Positions 17,772-27,350 of a stretch of DNA of 64,000 nt are shown here, piece after piece; the first letter of the stretch is position 1, and each line of letters starts with the position of its first letter. This stretch comes from Mangrovibrevibacter kandeliae. Lineage in GTDB: Bacteria > Pseudomonadota > Alphaproteobacteria > Rhizobiales > Rhizobiaceae. Where the stretch lies: positions 124,001-188,000 of the forward strand of contig NZ_JANIFJ010000002.1 in the NCBI RefSeq assembly GCF_024519155.1, read 5' to 3'. A program made the translations under genes and the position numbers. Below the pieces are notes generated by a model. It ran no database searches, was not told the DNA's origin, and saw only the letters and a program-made list of their open reading frames with translations.

Positions 17772-18482
17772 GTGGCAGAACCGGCGATCAGACTGCGCGA
17801 CGTCCACCTGACGCTCGGCGAGGGCCGCAGCCGGGTGCATGTGCTGAAGGGCGTCGACCTCACCGTCGCACGCGGTGAATCGGTCGGCATCGTCGGCCCG
17901 TCCGGCTCGGGCAAGTCGACGCTGCTGATGGTTCTCGCCGGGCTGGAGCGGGCCGACAGCGGCCGGGTCGAGATCGCCGGCCAGTCGCTCGACGGGCTGA
18001 GCGAGGATCGCCTCGCCGAGTTTCGCGGGCGAAATGTCGGCATCGTCTTCCAGTCCTTCCACCTGATCCCGAACATGACGGCGCTGGAGAACGTCGCCGT
18101 GCCGCTTGAGCTCGCCGGCCATCCCGACGCCTTCGCCCGGGCCGAGACCGAGCTGGCGCAGGTCGGGCTCAAGGACCGCGTGTCGCACTATCCAGGCGAA
18201 TTGTCCGGCGGCGAGCAGCAGCGCGTCGCGCTGGCGCGTGCGCTCGCTCCGGAGCCGGCGATCCTGATCGCCGACGAGCCGACCGGCAATCTCGACCAGG
18301 CGACCGGGCGGCAGGTGGCCGACCTCCTGTTCGCCGAGCAGGCGCGCCGGCACATGACGCTGGTGCTGGTCACCCATGACGAACGGCTCGCCGCGCGCTG
18401 CGGCCGCGAGATCGCGGTGGAGAGCGGCGTCATCCACGACGATGGCGGCACGTCCGTCGAGAAGACGGTGGCGGCGCAGTGA
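17772..18482 (+). CDS. ABC transporter ATP-binding protein (YbbA/LolD-like)
   Basis: A 236-residue ATPase. Walker A is GPSGSGKST (about residues 43-51), the Q-loop is in FQSFHLIPN, the ABC signature is LSGGEQQR and Walker B is [12 protein letters not shown]. The sequence type is the MacB/LolD/YbbA group that works with FtsX-like permeases. The start is a GTG preceded by AGGAAG. Its TGA overlaps the next gene's GTG by four bases, so the two are translationally coupled. Confidence 0.92.
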   Translation: MAEPAIRLRDVHLTLGEGRSRVHVLKGVDLTVARGESVGIVGPSGSGKSTLLMVLAGLERADSGRVEIAGQSLDGLSEDRLAEFRGRNVGIVFQSFHLIPNMTALENVAVPLELAGHPDAFARAETELAQVGLKDRVSHYPGELSGGEQQRVALARALAPEPAILIADEPTGNLDQATGRQVADLLFAEQARRHMTLVLVTHDERLAARCGREIAVESGVIHDDGGTSVEKTVAAQ

Positions 18483-21070
18483 GCGCCGTCGAGGCCGCCG
18501 ACGCCGGCAGCGCCGCCTCCGGCGCGCCGGCAGGACGGCTCGGGCAGTTGCGGCTCGCTTGGCGGTTCGCCTTGCGCGAAATGCGCGGCGGCCTGTCCGG
18601 CTTCTACATCTTCCTGGCCTGCATCACGCTCGGTGTCGCGGCCATCGCGGCGGTGAATTCCGTCGCCGCGATGATGACCGACGGCATCGCGCATGAGGGC
18701 CGCGCGATCCTCGGCGGCGACCTGCGCATCTCCACCGGCCAGCGGGAACTGGCGGCGGACGAGCGGACGCGGATCGAGGCGCTGGGCGCGTTGTCCGAAA
18801 CGGTTTCGCTGCGCTCGATGGCGCGCCTGCCGGACGGCAGCGACCAGTCCCTGAGCGAAGTGAAGGCGGTCGACGGCAGCTACCCGCTCTACGGCCGCAT
18901 CGAGACCGATTCCGATCGACCGCTCGGCGACCTCCTCGCCGAGCGCAACGGCCGCTTCGGCGCGATCGCGGCGCCCGAACTGTTCGATCGGCTCGGCCTC
19001 GCACCGGGCGCGACGATCAAGCTCGGCAACACCGAGCTCGAGCTGCGCGCGCGCCTGACGCGCGAGCCGGACGTGCTCGCCGACGGCTTCAACTTCGCGC
19101 CGCGGCTGATGATCGCGAAGACCGCGCTCGATGCAGCCGGACTGATCCAGCCGGGCAGCCTCGTCGAGCACGCCTACAAGCTGCGCCTGCCACCAGGAGC
19201 GGCGGCGAAGCCGCCAATGGACGCGCTCAACAAGGCCTTCCCGCAGGCCGGCTGGAACATCCGCACCGCCGACCGGGCCGCGCCCTCGCTGCAGAACTCG
19301 ATCGAGCGCTTCTCGCAGTTCCTGACCCTCGTCGGGCTGACGGCCCTGATCGTCGGCGGCGTCGGTGTCGCCAATGCGGTCAATGCCTATCTCGACCGCA
19401 AGCGGGCGGTGATCGCGACCTTCAAGAGCCTTGGGGCAGGCGGTCGTTTCGTCGTCTCGGTCTACCTGATCCAGATCCTGGTGCTGGCGCTTCTCGGCAT
19501 CGCGATCGGCCTCGTGCTCGGCGCGCTCGCACCCTTCGCCACCGCGTCCCTGCTAGAAGCGGCGATTCCCGTCGCCGCCAACGCTTCGATCTATCCCGGC
19601 GCGCTCGCGGTCGCCGCTCTCTTCGGCCTGCTGACCGCGCTCGCCTTCGCGCTCCTGCCGCTCGGGCGAACGCGGGACGTGCCGGCGACGGCGCTGTTTC
19701 GCAGCACGTCCGACGTCGGGCGGTTCCGACTGCGCTGGGCCTATGGCCTCGGCGCCGGCGCACTGGCGCTGGTGATCGCGGCGCTGGCGCTGCTGATGGC
19801 AGGGGACCGCAAGGTCGCGGCGATCTTCCTCGTCGCCACCGCCATCGCCTTCCTGATCCTGCGGCTCGTCGCCTGGGCGATCCAAGCCCTGGCACGCCGG
19901 TCGCCGCGGGTGCACTCGACGCCGCTGCGGCTCGCCCTCGGCAACATCCACCGGCCGGGCGCCCTGACCCCATCGGTGGTCCTGTCGCTCGGCCTCGGCC
20001 TGACGCTTCTCGTCGCGGTCGCGCTGATCGACAACGGCCTGCGCACCGAGATCGGCACCAGCATGGCCGACCGGGCGCCGAACTTCTTCTTCGTCGACAT
20101 CCAGTCGAGCGAGATCGACCCCTTCCGCCAGGCGATCGAAGAGCTCGCGCCGGGCTCGGCGCTGAAGGCGGTGCCGATGCTGCGCGGCCGGATCACCGGC
20201 CTGAAGGGCACCCCCGTCGAGAAGCTGACCGTGCCGCCGGAGGGCGCCTGGGTGCTGCGCGGCGACCGCGGCGTCACCTATGCGGCCGAGCTTCCGGAGA
20301 ATGCGACGCTGTCGGAAGGCCAGTGGTGGCCGGCGGACTACAGCGGCGAGCCGCTCGTCTCCTTCGCCGCCGAGGAGGGGCACGCGCTCGGGCTGAAGCT
20401 CGGCGACACCGTGACGGTCAACGTCCTCGGGCGCGAGATCACCGCCAGGATCGCCAACTTTCGACAGGTGCAGTGGGAGTCGCTGTCGATCAACTTCGTC
20501 ATGGTCTTCTCGCCGAACACCTTCGCCGGGGCGCCGCACGCCTGGCTCGCGACGCTGTCGATGCCGGGCGCCGGCGAGGCGGCGGAGAAGGCCGTGCTCA
20601 ACGGCATCACCAACCGCTTCCCGGCGGTGACGAGCGTGCGGGTGAAGGACGCGCTCGACGCGGTGAACCAGCTGATCGCCCAGCTGGCGCTCGCGATCCG
20701 CGCCGCCGCCGGTGTGGCGCTCGTCACCTCCGTGCTGGTGCTGTCGGGCGCGCTCGCCGCGGGCAATCGCAACCGCGTCCACGACGCCGTCGTCCTGAAG
20801 ACGCTCGGCGCGACGCGCTCGGTCCTGATCCGCGCCTTCACCACCGAATACATGCTGATCGGCGCGGCGACGGCCGTCTTCGCCATCGGCGCCGGAACGC
20901 TTGCGGCCTGGTACGTGATGGCGGGCATCATGAGCCTGCCCTTCCGCTTCGATGCCACGGTGGCGCTGACGACGCTGCTCCTGTCGCTGCTGCTGACCGT
21001 CGGCTTCGGCCTGGCCGGCACCTGGCGCGTCCTCGGCCAGAAGGCGGCGCCTGTGCTGCGCGAGCTGTGA
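18479..21070 (+). CDS. FtsX-like ABC transporter permease (YbbP-like)
   Basis: An 863-residue inner-membrane permease with the YbbP plan: an N-terminal helix near residues 38-60, a large periplasmic domain, a central group of helices (about 275-480) forming the first FtsX-like unit, a second periplasmic domain (about 520-730) and a C-terminal FtsX unit (about 735-860). With the ATPase it probably forms a type VII mechanotransmission transporter rather than a classic importer. The substrate is unknown; the divergent tesA-like gene hints at a lipid or peptide product. Confidence 0.9.
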   Translation: MSAVEAADAGSAASGAPAGRLGQLRLAWRFALREMRGGLSGFYIFLACITLGVAAIAAVNSVAAMMTDGIAHEGRAILGGDLRISTGQRELAADERTRIEALGALSETVSLRSMARLPDGSDQSLSEVKAVDGSYPLYGRIETDSDRPLGDLLAERNGRFGAIAAPELFDRLGLAPGATIKLGNTELELRARLTREPDVLADGFNFAPRLMIAKTALDAAGLIQPGSLVEHAYKLRLPPGAAAKPPMDALNKAFPQAGWNIRTADRAAPSLQNSIERFSQFLTLVGLTALIVGGVGVANAVNAYLDRKRAVIATFKSLGAGGRFVVSVYLIQILVLALLGIAIGLVLGALAPFATASLLEAAIPVAANASIYPGALAVAALFGLLTALAFALLPLGRTRDVPATALFRSTSDVGRFRLRWAYGLGAGALALVIAALALLMAGDRKVAAIFLVATAIAFLILRLVAWAIQALARRSPRVHSTPLRLALGNIHRPGALTPSVVLSLGLGLTLLVAVALIDNGLRTEIGTSMADRAPNFFFVDIQSSEIDPFRQAIEELAPGSALKAVPMLRGRITGLKGTPVEKLTVPPEGAWVLRGDRGVTYAAELPENATLSEGQWWPADYSGEPLVSFAAEEGHALGLKLGDTVTVNVLGREITARIANFRQVQWESLSINFVMVFSPNTFAGAPHAWLATLSMPGAGEAAEKAVLNGITNRFPAVTSVRVKDALDAVNQLIAQLALAIRAAAGVALVTSVLVLSGALAAGNRNRVHDAVVLKTLGATRSVLIRAFTTEYMLIGAATAVFAIGAGTLAAWYVMAGIMSLPFRFDATVALTTLLLSLLLTVGFGLAGTWRVLGQKAAPVLREL

Positions 21071-21151
21071 GCCCCGGATAAGGTCAATGACGAAGAATTA
21101 ACCGCGCCAGGCCTCCGAAAGGCGTATCGGTCAAGCTTCGGGGCTCTTGTG

Positions 21152-21201
21152 TCGGACGCCCGGCATCCGCATATTCTTGACTAGGCTTGCTGGGCGTCCC
21201 G
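21152..21201 (+). ncRNA. Candidate ybhL-type leader hairpin upstream of the BI-1 gene
   Basis: The 208-base leader of the YbhL/BI-1 family gene holds a 12-pair hairpin: 21154-21165 (GGACGCCCGGCA) pairs with 21188-21199, with one G-U pair and a 22-base loop rich in A/T. A structured ybhL leader is known from alphaproteobacterial genes of just this family, so position and shape fit. Identity with that Rfam motif is an inference; a covariance-model search would decide. Confidence 0.45.
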
Positions 21202-21278
21202 CCAGCGGCGCCTCGAGGCTTTCCGATCCTTCGGCAGTGCTCGACACCGGACGGGATACGCAGAAAGGAATTCTATCA

Positions 21279-22058
21279 ATGGCTGACTATCGGAACTACG
21301 GGGCGCGCAGCGTTCCTGCGGCCGGTACGAGAGCGGACGGCACGATCGATCAGGGCCTGCGGACCTACATGCTCCGCGTCTACAACCTGATGGCGCTCGG
21401 CCTCGCGATCACCGGCGTTGCGGCCTATGGCCTCTTCTCGGTCGCGACGACGAACGATCCGAGCCAGGCGGTCGCGCAGATCGGCAAGACCATGCTCACC
21501 TCGACGGGCGCCGCGATCTACGGCTCGCCGCTGCAGTGGGTGCTGATGCTGGCGCCGCTCGCGGTGGTGTTCTTCCTGTCCTTCCGCGTGCACAAGATGA
21601 GCGTCTCCGCGGCGCAGCTGACCTTCTGGGCCTATGCGGCTCTCGTCGGCCTGTCGCTGTCGTCGATCTTCATCATCTTCACGCCGGACTCGATCGTGCA
21701 GACCTTCTTCGTGACCGCCGCCTCCTTCGGCGCGCTGTCGCTCTGGGGCTACACGACCAAGCGCGATCTCTCGGGCATGGGCTCGTTCCTGTTCATGGGC
21801 CTGATCGGCGTGGTGCTCGCCTCGATCGTCAACATCTTCCTCGGCTCGGGTGCGCTCGCCTTCGCCATCTCGGTGATCGGCGTTCTGGTCTTCGCGGGCC
21901 TCACCGCCTACGACACCCAGCAGATCAAGGAGATGTACTTCGAGGGCGACGGCGCCGCCGTGATGGGCCGCAAGGCGATCATGGGCGCGCTCCGGCTCTA
22001 CCTCGACTTCATCAACATGTTCATGTTCCTGCTGCAGCTCTTCGGCAACCGCAACTGA
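21279..22058 (+). CDS. Bax inhibitor-1 / YbhL (YccA) family membrane protein
   Basis: A 259-residue inner-membrane protein with seven transmembrane segments (from about residue 37 to 255). The BI-1 signature is near the C-terminus: GLTAYDTQQIKEMYFEGDG followed by LRLYLDFINMFMFLLQLF. The aspartates in these segments form the pH-sensing pair of BsYetJ, a calcium-leak channel of the family. The native role here is unknown. An AAAGGAA precedes the ATG and a UUCG-loop terminator follows the stop. Confidence 0.9.
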   Translation: MADYRNYGARSVPAAGTRADGTIDQGLRTYMLRVYNLMALGLAITGVAAYGLFSVATTNDPSQAVAQIGKTMLTSTGAAIYGSPLQWVLMLAPLAVVFFLSFRVHKMSVSAAQLTFWAYAALVGLSLSSIFIIFTPDSIVQTFFVTAASFGALSLWGYTTKRDLSGMGSFLFMGLIGVVLASIVNIFLGSGALAFAISVIGVLVFAGLTAYDTQQIKEMYFEGDGAAVMGRKAIMGALRLYLDFINMFMFLLQLFGNRN

Positions 22059-22084
22059 CGCGGCACGGGATCATCGGATCGGAC

Positions 22085-22115
22085 AAGGGCGGCCTTCGGG
22101 TCGCCCTTTTCTTTT
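22085..22115 (+). terminator. Rho-independent terminator of the BI-1 gene
   Basis: AAGGGCGGCC pairs with GGTCGCCCTT (22085-22094 with 22099-22108, one G-U pair) around a TTCG tetraloop, followed by TTCTTTT. This is a textbook intrinsic terminator. Confidence 0.92.
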
Positions 22116-22181
22116 GCGCCGCGCTTTGGCATCGATCGGACAGCCCGGATCTTCGGCATGGTCACCCGTCTTGCGAGTCTC

Positions 22182-22745
22182 ATGAGCGCCATCGTCCTCC
22201 GCCCCGCCGCCCTCACCGACATCGACGCGATCACCGCGATCTACCGCGACGCCGTGCTGCACGGCACCGCGACCTACGAGCTGACGCCGCCGGACGCGCG
22301 GGAGATGCAGGCGCGCTTTCAGGCGATCACCAACCAGCGCTATCCCTACATCGTCGCCGAGGACGCGGGCGGCACGGTGCTCGGCTACGCCTATGCCAGC
22401 GCCTTCCGCACCCGGCCCGCCTATCGCTGGTTCTGCGAGGACTCGATCTATCTTTCGCCCGAGGCCAAGGGGAAGCGCGTCGGCACGCAGCTCCTCCAGC
22501 GGCTGGTCGAACTCACCACCGAACTCGGGTTCCGGCAGATGGTGGCGGTGATCGGCGGCGCCGACCACGCCCCCTCGATCAAGCTGCACGAGCGCGCCGG
22601 CTTCCGGCACATCGGCGTCCTCGAAGGCTCCGGCTTCAAGTTCGGCCGCTGGATCGACACGGTGCTGATGCAGCTGCCGCTCGGCGAGGGCAAGGACACG
22701 CTGCCGGACGAAGCGGCGTATCCGGGGACGCTGTACGGAGGGTAA
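22182..22745 (+). CDS. GNAT acetyltransferase, phosphinothricin/methionine-sulfoximine type
   Basis: A 187-residue N-acetyltransferase closest to the PAT/Bar and MddA group. Landmarks are ITAIYRDAVLHGTATYE near the N-terminus, YAYASAFRTRPAYRW, the acetyl-CoA loop SPEAKGKRVGTQLL, and IGGADHAPSIKLHERAGF. Such enzymes acetylate L-methionine sulfoximine, sulfone or phosphinothricin. The ATG at 22182 is chosen because conserved sequence starts there; an ATG at 22158 would add eight residues. Confidence 0.88.
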   Translation: MSAIVLRPAALTDIDAITAIYRDAVLHGTATYELTPPDAREMQARFQAITNQRYPYIVAEDAGGTVLGYAYASAFRTRPAYRWFCEDSIYLSPEAKGKRVGTQLLQRLVELTTELGFRQMVAVIGGADHAPSIKLHERAGFRHIGVLEGSGFKFGRWIDTVLMQLPLGEGKDTLPDEAAYPGTLYGG

Positions 22746-22782
22746 CAGACGCCACCCCGCATCTGATCGAGGACCACAGTCC

Positions 22783-23277
22783 GTGCGACCCACATCAGCC
22801 ATCACTGTCCGGCCATACCGAAGGGCCGACCGCGCGGGGATGGCTCTTCTTCTGCAGGACATGCAGGTTCATTACGGTGCCGCATGCCCGCCGCTGGCAG
22901 AGATCGAGGCCGCCCTCGACGCACTGCCTGAAGGAGTCGTGCTTCTCGTCGCCGATCTCGATGGCACCGTTGCGGGGCTCGCAGCATACGGACCGGTCTA
23001 TCCAGGCCCGGGGTTGAGCTCCGGCCTCTTCATGAAGGATCTCTTCGTTGCGGCAGCTCATCGCGGAGACGGCATCGGGCGCAGACTGCTGAAGGCCGTC
23101 GCTCAGGCGGCCAAGGCCGGTGGCCACGGGCGCGTCGACTGGACCGCCGATCGCGACGACGGGCGCCTCCTCGACTACTATCGTTCCCTTGGGGCAAGGC
23201 CATTGGAGGAGAAGACCTTCTTTCGACTGACGGGGGATGCGCTGGAAGAACTCGCCCGCGAGGAAATCCGCCGCTGA
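22783..23277 (+). CDS. GNAT-family N-acetyltransferase
   Basis: A 164-residue GNAT. The GTG start follows GAGG at about ten bases. The core strand-loop-helix for acetyl-CoA is FMKDLFVAAAHRGDGIGRRLL near residues 83-103, and the C-terminal part WTADRDDGRLLDYYRSLGA is typical of motif B. The substrate is unknown. It lies 37 bases after the previous GNAT and may be co-transcribed with it, although the two are not close paralogues. Confidence 0.82.
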   Translation: MRPTSAITVRPYRRADRAGMALLLQDMQVHYGAACPPLAEIEAALDALPEGVVLLVADLDGTVAGLAAYGPVYPGPGLSSGLFMKDLFVAAAHRGDGIGRRLLKAVAQAAKAGGHGRVDWTADRDDGRLLDYYRSLGARPLEEKTFFRLTGDALEELAREEIRR

Positions 23278-23459
23278 CGGCGCGGGGACACCGGTCTCTG
23301 CAGCCCACCCATTCCGCCGACGCGCCGCTCCGCCATCCCTCCTCCCCTCCCCCGCCCTTTCGCACCTGCAGTAATTCCTGTATGGACGCGCGCAAGACCT
23401 GCGGCAGCGCCGTCCCTCCCGGACGCCCCGCACCGAGCCTTTCTCATTCTGGTGGATCT

Positions 23460-25286
23460 ATGAAGCTTCGCAACATCGCGATCATCGCGCACGTCGATCA
23501 TGGCAAGACGACCCTCGTCGACAAGCTGCTCGCCCAGTCGGGCTCGGTGCGCGAGAACCAGCGCGTCGACGAGCGGGCGATGGACTCCAACGACCTCGAG
23601 AAGGAGCGCGGCATCACCATCCTCGCCAAGGCCACCTCGGTGGTCTGGAAGGACACCCGCATCAACATCGTCGACACCCCCGGGCACGCCGACTTCGGCG
23701 GCGAGGTCGAGCGCATCCTCAACATGGTGGACGGCGCGGTGATCCTCGTCGACGCCTCCGAGGGGCCGATGCCGCAGACCAAGTTCGTACTGTCCAAGGC
23801 GCTGAAGGTCGGCCTGCGCCCGATCGTGGCGATCAACAAGATCGACCGGCCGGACGAGCGCCACCAGGAGGTGCTGAACGAGATCTTCGACCTCTTCGCC
23901 AATCTCGACGCCACCGAGGAGCAGCTCGACTTCCCGGTGCTCTACGGCTCCGGCCGCGGCGGCTGGATGGCCGAGGCGCCGGAGGGCCCCCAGGACCAGG
24001 GCCTCGCGCCGCTGTTCGACCTGATCCTCAAGCACGTGCCGGAGCCGGACACCGCCGGCAAGGACGAGCCGTTCAAGATGATCGGCACCATCCTGGAAGC
24101 CAACAACTTCCTCGGCCGCATCATCACCGGGCGCATCCAGTCCGGCTCGATCAAGCCGAACCAGTCGGTCAAGGTCCTCTCGGGCAGCGGTGAGCTGCTG
24201 GAGTCCGGGCGCATCTCCAAGATCCTCGCCTTCCGCGGCCTCGAGCGCCAGCCGATCGACTATGCGGAAGCCGGCGACATCGTCGCCATCGCGGGCCTGC
24301 AGAAGGGCACGGTCGCCGATACCTTCTGCGATCCGCAGGTCACCGAGCCGCTGCTCGCCCAGCCGATCGACCCGCCGACCGTGACGATGAGCTTCATCGT
24401 CAACAACTCGCCGCTCGCCGGCACCGAGGGCGACAAGGTGACGAGCCGCGTCATCCGCGACCGCCTCCTGAAGGAGGCCGAGGGCAACGTCGCGCTGAAG
24501 ATCGAGGAGGCCGAGGACAAGGACTCCTTCTACGTCTCCGGCCGCGGCGAGCTGCAGCTCGCCGTGCTGATCGAGACCATGCGCCGCGAAGGCTTCGAGA
24601 TCGGCGTGTCGCGCCCGCGCGTCGTCATGCAGAAGGACGAGAACGGCGACACGCTCGAGCCGATTGAGGAGGTCGTCATCGACGTCGACGAGGAGCACTC
24701 GGGCGTCGTCGTGCAGAAGATGAGCGAGCGCAAGGCCGAGATGGTCGAGCTGCGCCCGTCCGGCGGCGGCCGGCAGCGGCTGGTCTTCCACGCCCCGACC
24801 CGCGGCCTCATCGGCTACCAGTCGGAGCTTCTGACCGACACGCGCGGCACGGCGATCATGAACCGCCTGTTCCACTCCTACCAGCCCTACAAGGGGCCGC
24901 TGCCGGGTCGCGTCAACGGCGTCCTCCTCGCCAACGCGGCGGGCGAGTCGGTGGCCTACGCGATGTTCAACCTGGAAGACCGCGGCCCGATGGTCATCGA
25001 TCCGGGCGAGAAGGTCTATGCCGGCATGATCATCGGCATCCACTCGCGCGACAACGACCTCGAGGTCAACGTCCTCAAGGGCAAGCAGCTGACCAACATC
25101 CGCGCCGCCGGCAAGGACGAGGCGGTCAAGCTGACCCCGCCGATCCGCATGACGCTCGACCGGGCGCTCTCCTGGATCCAGGACGACGAGCTGGTCGAGG
25201 TGACGCCGAAGTCGATCCGGCTGCGCAAGCTCTATCTCGACTCCAACGAGCGCAAGCGCTTCGAGAAGAGCCGCAACGTCGCCTGA
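23460..25286 (+). CDS. typA: Ribosome-associated translational GTPase TypA/BipA
   Basis: A 608-residue GTPase. G1 is HVDHGKTT (residues 11-18), switch I lies around [12 protein letters not shown]3 is DTPGHADF and G4 NKID. EF-Tu-like domain II, EF-G-like domains III and V and the BipA-specific C-terminus ([19 protein letters not shown]) follow in order. It binds the 70S ribosome and aids 50S assembly and growth under cold or stress. The ATG at 23460 starts the conserved [11 protein letters not shown]; an upstream in-frame extension is not conserved. Confidence 0.97.
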   Translation: MKLRNIAIIAHVDHGKTTLVDKLLAQSGSVRENQRVDERAMDSNDLEKERGITILAKATSVVWKDTRINIVDTPGHADFGGEVERILNMVDGAVILVDASEGPMPQTKFVLSKALKVGLRPIVAINKIDRPDERHQEVLNEIFDLFANLDATEEQLDFPVLYGSGRGGWMAEAPEGPQDQGLAPLFDLILKHVPEPDTAGKDEPFKMIGTILEANNFLGRIITGRIQSGSIKPNQSVKVLSGSGELLESGRISKILAFRGLERQPIDYAEAGDIVAIAGLQKGTVADTFCDPQVTEPLLAQPIDPPTVTMSFIVNNSPLAGTEGDKVTSRVIRDRLLKEAEGNVALKIEEAEDKDSFYVSGRGELQLAVLIETMRREGFEIGVSRPRVVMQKDENGDTLEPIEEVVIDVDEEHSGVVVQKMSERKAEMVELRPSGGGRQRLVFHAPTRGLIGYQSELLTDTRGTAIMNRLFHSYQPYKGPLPGRVNGVLLANAAGESVAYAMFNLEDRGPMVIDPGEKVYAGMIIGIHSRDNDLEVNVLKGKQLTNIRAAGKDEAVKLTPPIRMTLDRALSWIQDDELVEVTPKSIRLRKLYLDSNERKRFEKSRNVA

Positions 25287-25327
25287 GGCCGCGCCGCATA
25301 CGGCACGCCTGTGAGCCAAGACATCAA

Positions 25328-25366
25328 GGGCAGGAGCGGTTTGCAGAGCCGCTCCTGCCCATTGTC
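25328..25366 (+). terminator. Hairpin after typA
   Basis: A perfect 12-base stem (GGGCAGGAGCGG and complement) with a nine-base loop, 41 bases after the typA stop. The tail is ATTGTCAT, weak for an intrinsic terminator, so it may act with Rho or protect the 3' end. Confidence 0.55.
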
Positions 25367-25555
25367 ATGTCCGGCCGAGCGCAGGCTTCGCGGACACGAG
25401 GGGATCACGGCTGCCGCCGGCCGGCGCTCGACGGGCCAAGGCTGTCTCCGAGGACGGCTGCCCGGTCACGGGAACAGCTCGGGCCGAGGCGGGCGCCCTC
25501 ACGGGCGCCGCCCGTCGAAGGGAGGCGGCCGGGCCGCCGGCATCACGTCGGACCA

Positions 25556-25593
25556 TAAAAAAAGGCGGCGGCGTCCGGAGACGCCGCCGCCTT
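25556..25593 (-). terminator. Rho-independent terminator of the repeat-bearing secreted protein gene
   Basis: A 14-base perfect stem (AAGGCGGCGGCGTC at 25562-25575 with 25580-25593) and a CGGA loop. On the minus strand the stem runs into a tract of seven T residues, the strongest intrinsic terminator in the window. Confidence 0.92.
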
Positions 25594-25639
25594 GTGTCGT
25601 TCGAGAGGGGAAGGGTTCGAACGACTGGAGGAGCCTTGC

Positions 25640-25957
25640 TCAGAAGCTGTCCGAACCCGGAACCATCTGCGTCGGCTGATCCGAGGACCCGTTCAGGCGC
25701 GGGGCCGCATAGGTGCCGTCGGAGCTGAAGGAGGTCGAGCGCGGCTTGGACGGGCCGTTGTAGAAGGTGCCGCCGGAGCTCGGGACGATGGTCGAGCCGA
25801 CGCTGGTGCGGGCGCCGTTGGCGGCCGGCACGTCACGGTCCTGATGCGTGGCCGGGCCGTTGTAGAACGTCCCGCCCGAGCCCGGAACCACCTGAGCCGA
25901 AGCGGCGGCGGTCATGGCGAGCACGGCGGCGCCGGCGAGAAGAAGCTTGGTCTGCAT
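25640..25957 (-). CDS. Small secreted protein with repeated VPxSGGTFYNGP motifs
   Basis: A 105-residue exported protein of unknown function. The signal peptide covers about residues 1-21 (MQTKLLLAGAAVLAMTAAASA). The mature part contains the 12-residue motif VPGSGGTFYNGP at 24-35 and VPSSGGTFYNGP at 58-69, and ends in a partial third copy, VPGSDSF. The regions between are rich in Ser, Pro, Thr and Ala and likely disordered. No cysteines. GAGGG lies eight bases before the ATG at 25957; in-frame ATGs at 25963 and 25975 fit the ribosome site less well. A strong own terminator suggests an abundant single-gene transcript. Confidence 0.75.
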   Translation of the reverse strand: MQTKLLLAGAAVLAMTAAASAQVVPGSGGTFYNGPATHQDRDVPAANGARTSVGSTIVPSSGGTFYNGPSKPRSTSFSSDGTYAAPRLNGSSDQPTQMVPGSDSF

Positions 25958-26197
25958 GATCATATCCCTCATCAATGCTGAGACGACAGAGCCGCGGTGT
26001 TGCGTCGCCGTCTCGATGGGCGTGATCTATGCTTGACACAGGGGGCGCCGGTAGACGCGCAAAGGGAACTTCGTGTTCTCCATAGAGAACGTAGGACGGC
26101 AAGTTTCGCTCAAGCTGCCGGCATCGTGCCTGCCAAATGTGCGGCAGCGGCCGCAGCGCAGCGTCATGCTGCGATCGAACCCGTTGGTTCGACAGCC

Positions 26198-27316
26198 TTA
26201 TCGACGCTCTGCCGGTTTGCCGGGCACGGGTCCGCCGCGCTCGAACCGCCGTGCCAGCAGCCGCGCGATGCCCGGTCCGGCGAACAGGACGATGAGAAAC
26301 CGCGCCATCTGCAGCGCCATCACGAAAGAGAGATCGACGTGGCTGGACGCCGCGATGATGGCGACCGAGTCGGCACCGCCCGGGCTGGTGGCGAGGTAGG
26401 CCGTCAGCGGATCGATGCCGGCGAACACCACGAGCAGCGCCGCGAAGCCGCCGCAGATGGCGATGAGCGCAAGGGTGGAGGCCGCGACGCTCGGAAGCGC
26501 TCGCCCGGCGTGGAGGAGGATCGGACGGGTGAAGCGCAGGCCGATGCTCCAGCCGACGAGAAGATAGCTGAGCGCCAGCAGCCAGGGCGGGAGGTCGATG
26601 GTCAGCCAGCCGAGATCGGCGAGCACCGCGGCGGCGAACATCGGCACGAGCAGCGGTCCGGCGGGGATGCGCAGGCGCCTCGCGATCGCCACGCCCGCCA
26701 CTGCGACCGCCACCGTCGCCAGCAGGGCGCCGGGCTCGAGCGGGGGGAACCAGCCCGTCGACACGGCCTGCCCCGCGCCCTCGACCATCCAGATGCGGGC
26801 GATCACCGAGGCCGCGACGGCGACGAAGACGACCCGCAGATACTGCATGAAGGCGACCAGCCGGAAATCGGCGCCGAAGGCTTCGGCCATCAGGACGACG
26901 GCAGTGGCCGCTCCCGGCGAGACACCCCAGATCGCCGTCGTGCCGGGCAGGACGCGCAAGCTCGCCAGGAGCCAGCCGAGTGCCGTGCTGGCGGCGAGCA
27001 CCGAGCAGACGGCGCCGATGAACAGCGGCCAGTCGGCGGCGATGCGCCCGAGGATGTCGGTGGTCAGGCTGCCGGCGATCATGCAGCCGATGATGCCCTG
27101 CGCCAGGTGGAAGGGAAGGAGCGGCACGCGCACTCTGGCCTCGCCCGCGGCGAGGACGATGCCGCCCGCCATCGGGCCGAGGAGCAGCGCGGCCGGCAGG
27201 TGCACGAGTTCGAGGAGCACGACGCCGACGGCGGACAGGGCGAGGAGCAGCGCCCACTGCGCCGGCTCGGGCAGGGCGGCGATCCGGGGGCGCGACGGAC
27301 GGGCGGATCGAAGCAT
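26198..27316 (-). CDS. AbrB-family (PF05145) membrane protein, putative transporter
   Basis: A 372-residue inner-membrane protein with about ten hydrophobic segments arranged as two repeats of the AbrB duplication. Each repeat has a glycine-rich hairpin: LLGPMAGGIVLA near residue 46 with GTTAIWGVSPGAATAVVLMAEAFGAD near 124-149, and, in the second half, LATSPGGADSVAIIAASS. The family was once labelled ammonia monooxygenase and is unrelated to the AbrB DNA-binding protein despite the name. Substrate unknown. It is preceded by a promoter containing GTGCAC inverted repeats. Confidence 0.82.
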   Translation of the reverse strand: MLRSARPSRPRIAALPEPAQWALLLALSAVGVVLLELVHLPAALLLGPMAGGIVLAAGEARVRVPLLPFHLAQGIIGCMIAGSLTTDILGRIAADWPLFIGAVCSVLAASTALGWLLASLRVLPGTTAIWGVSPGAATAVVLMAEAFGADFRLVAFMQYLRVVFVAVAASVIARIWMVEGAGQAVSTGWFPPLEPGALLATVAVAVAGVAIARRLRIPAGPLLVPMFAAAVLADLGWLTIDLPPWLLALSYLLVGWSIGLRFTRPILLHAGRALPSVAASTLALIAICGGFAALLVVFAGIDPLTAYLATSPGGADSVAIIAASSHVDLSFVMALQMARFLIVLFAGPGIARLLARRFERGGPVPGKPAERR

Positions 27317-27350
27317 GTCGCGCTCCTCCGCGGCCGCGTCACATCAAGGT

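Larger units (their letters stand above)
25287..25639 (+). other. 353-base gap with two hairpins, no gene seen
   Basis: The gap between convergent typA and the small secreted-protein gene has no supported coding frame. It holds a 12-base inverted repeat just after typA (25328-25339 with 25349-25360, GGGCAGGAGCGG) without a T-run, and a strong minus-strand terminator at 25556-25593 listed separately. The middle part, about 25370-25550, shows only G+C-rich unstructured sequence. Confidence 0.6.

Noticed and set aside
21070-21146. GAGCCCCG (21070-21077) and CGGGGCTC (21139-21146) as a terminator
   Set aside because: The arms are about 60 bases apart, too far for an intrinsic terminator, and no T-run follows; chance pairing is likely.
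23178-25319. A minus-strand frame of about 700 codons opposite typA
   Set aside because: It is the reverse-strand shadow of a well-conserved GTPase gene; its composition is leucine/arginine/aspartate-rich with no recognisable domain.
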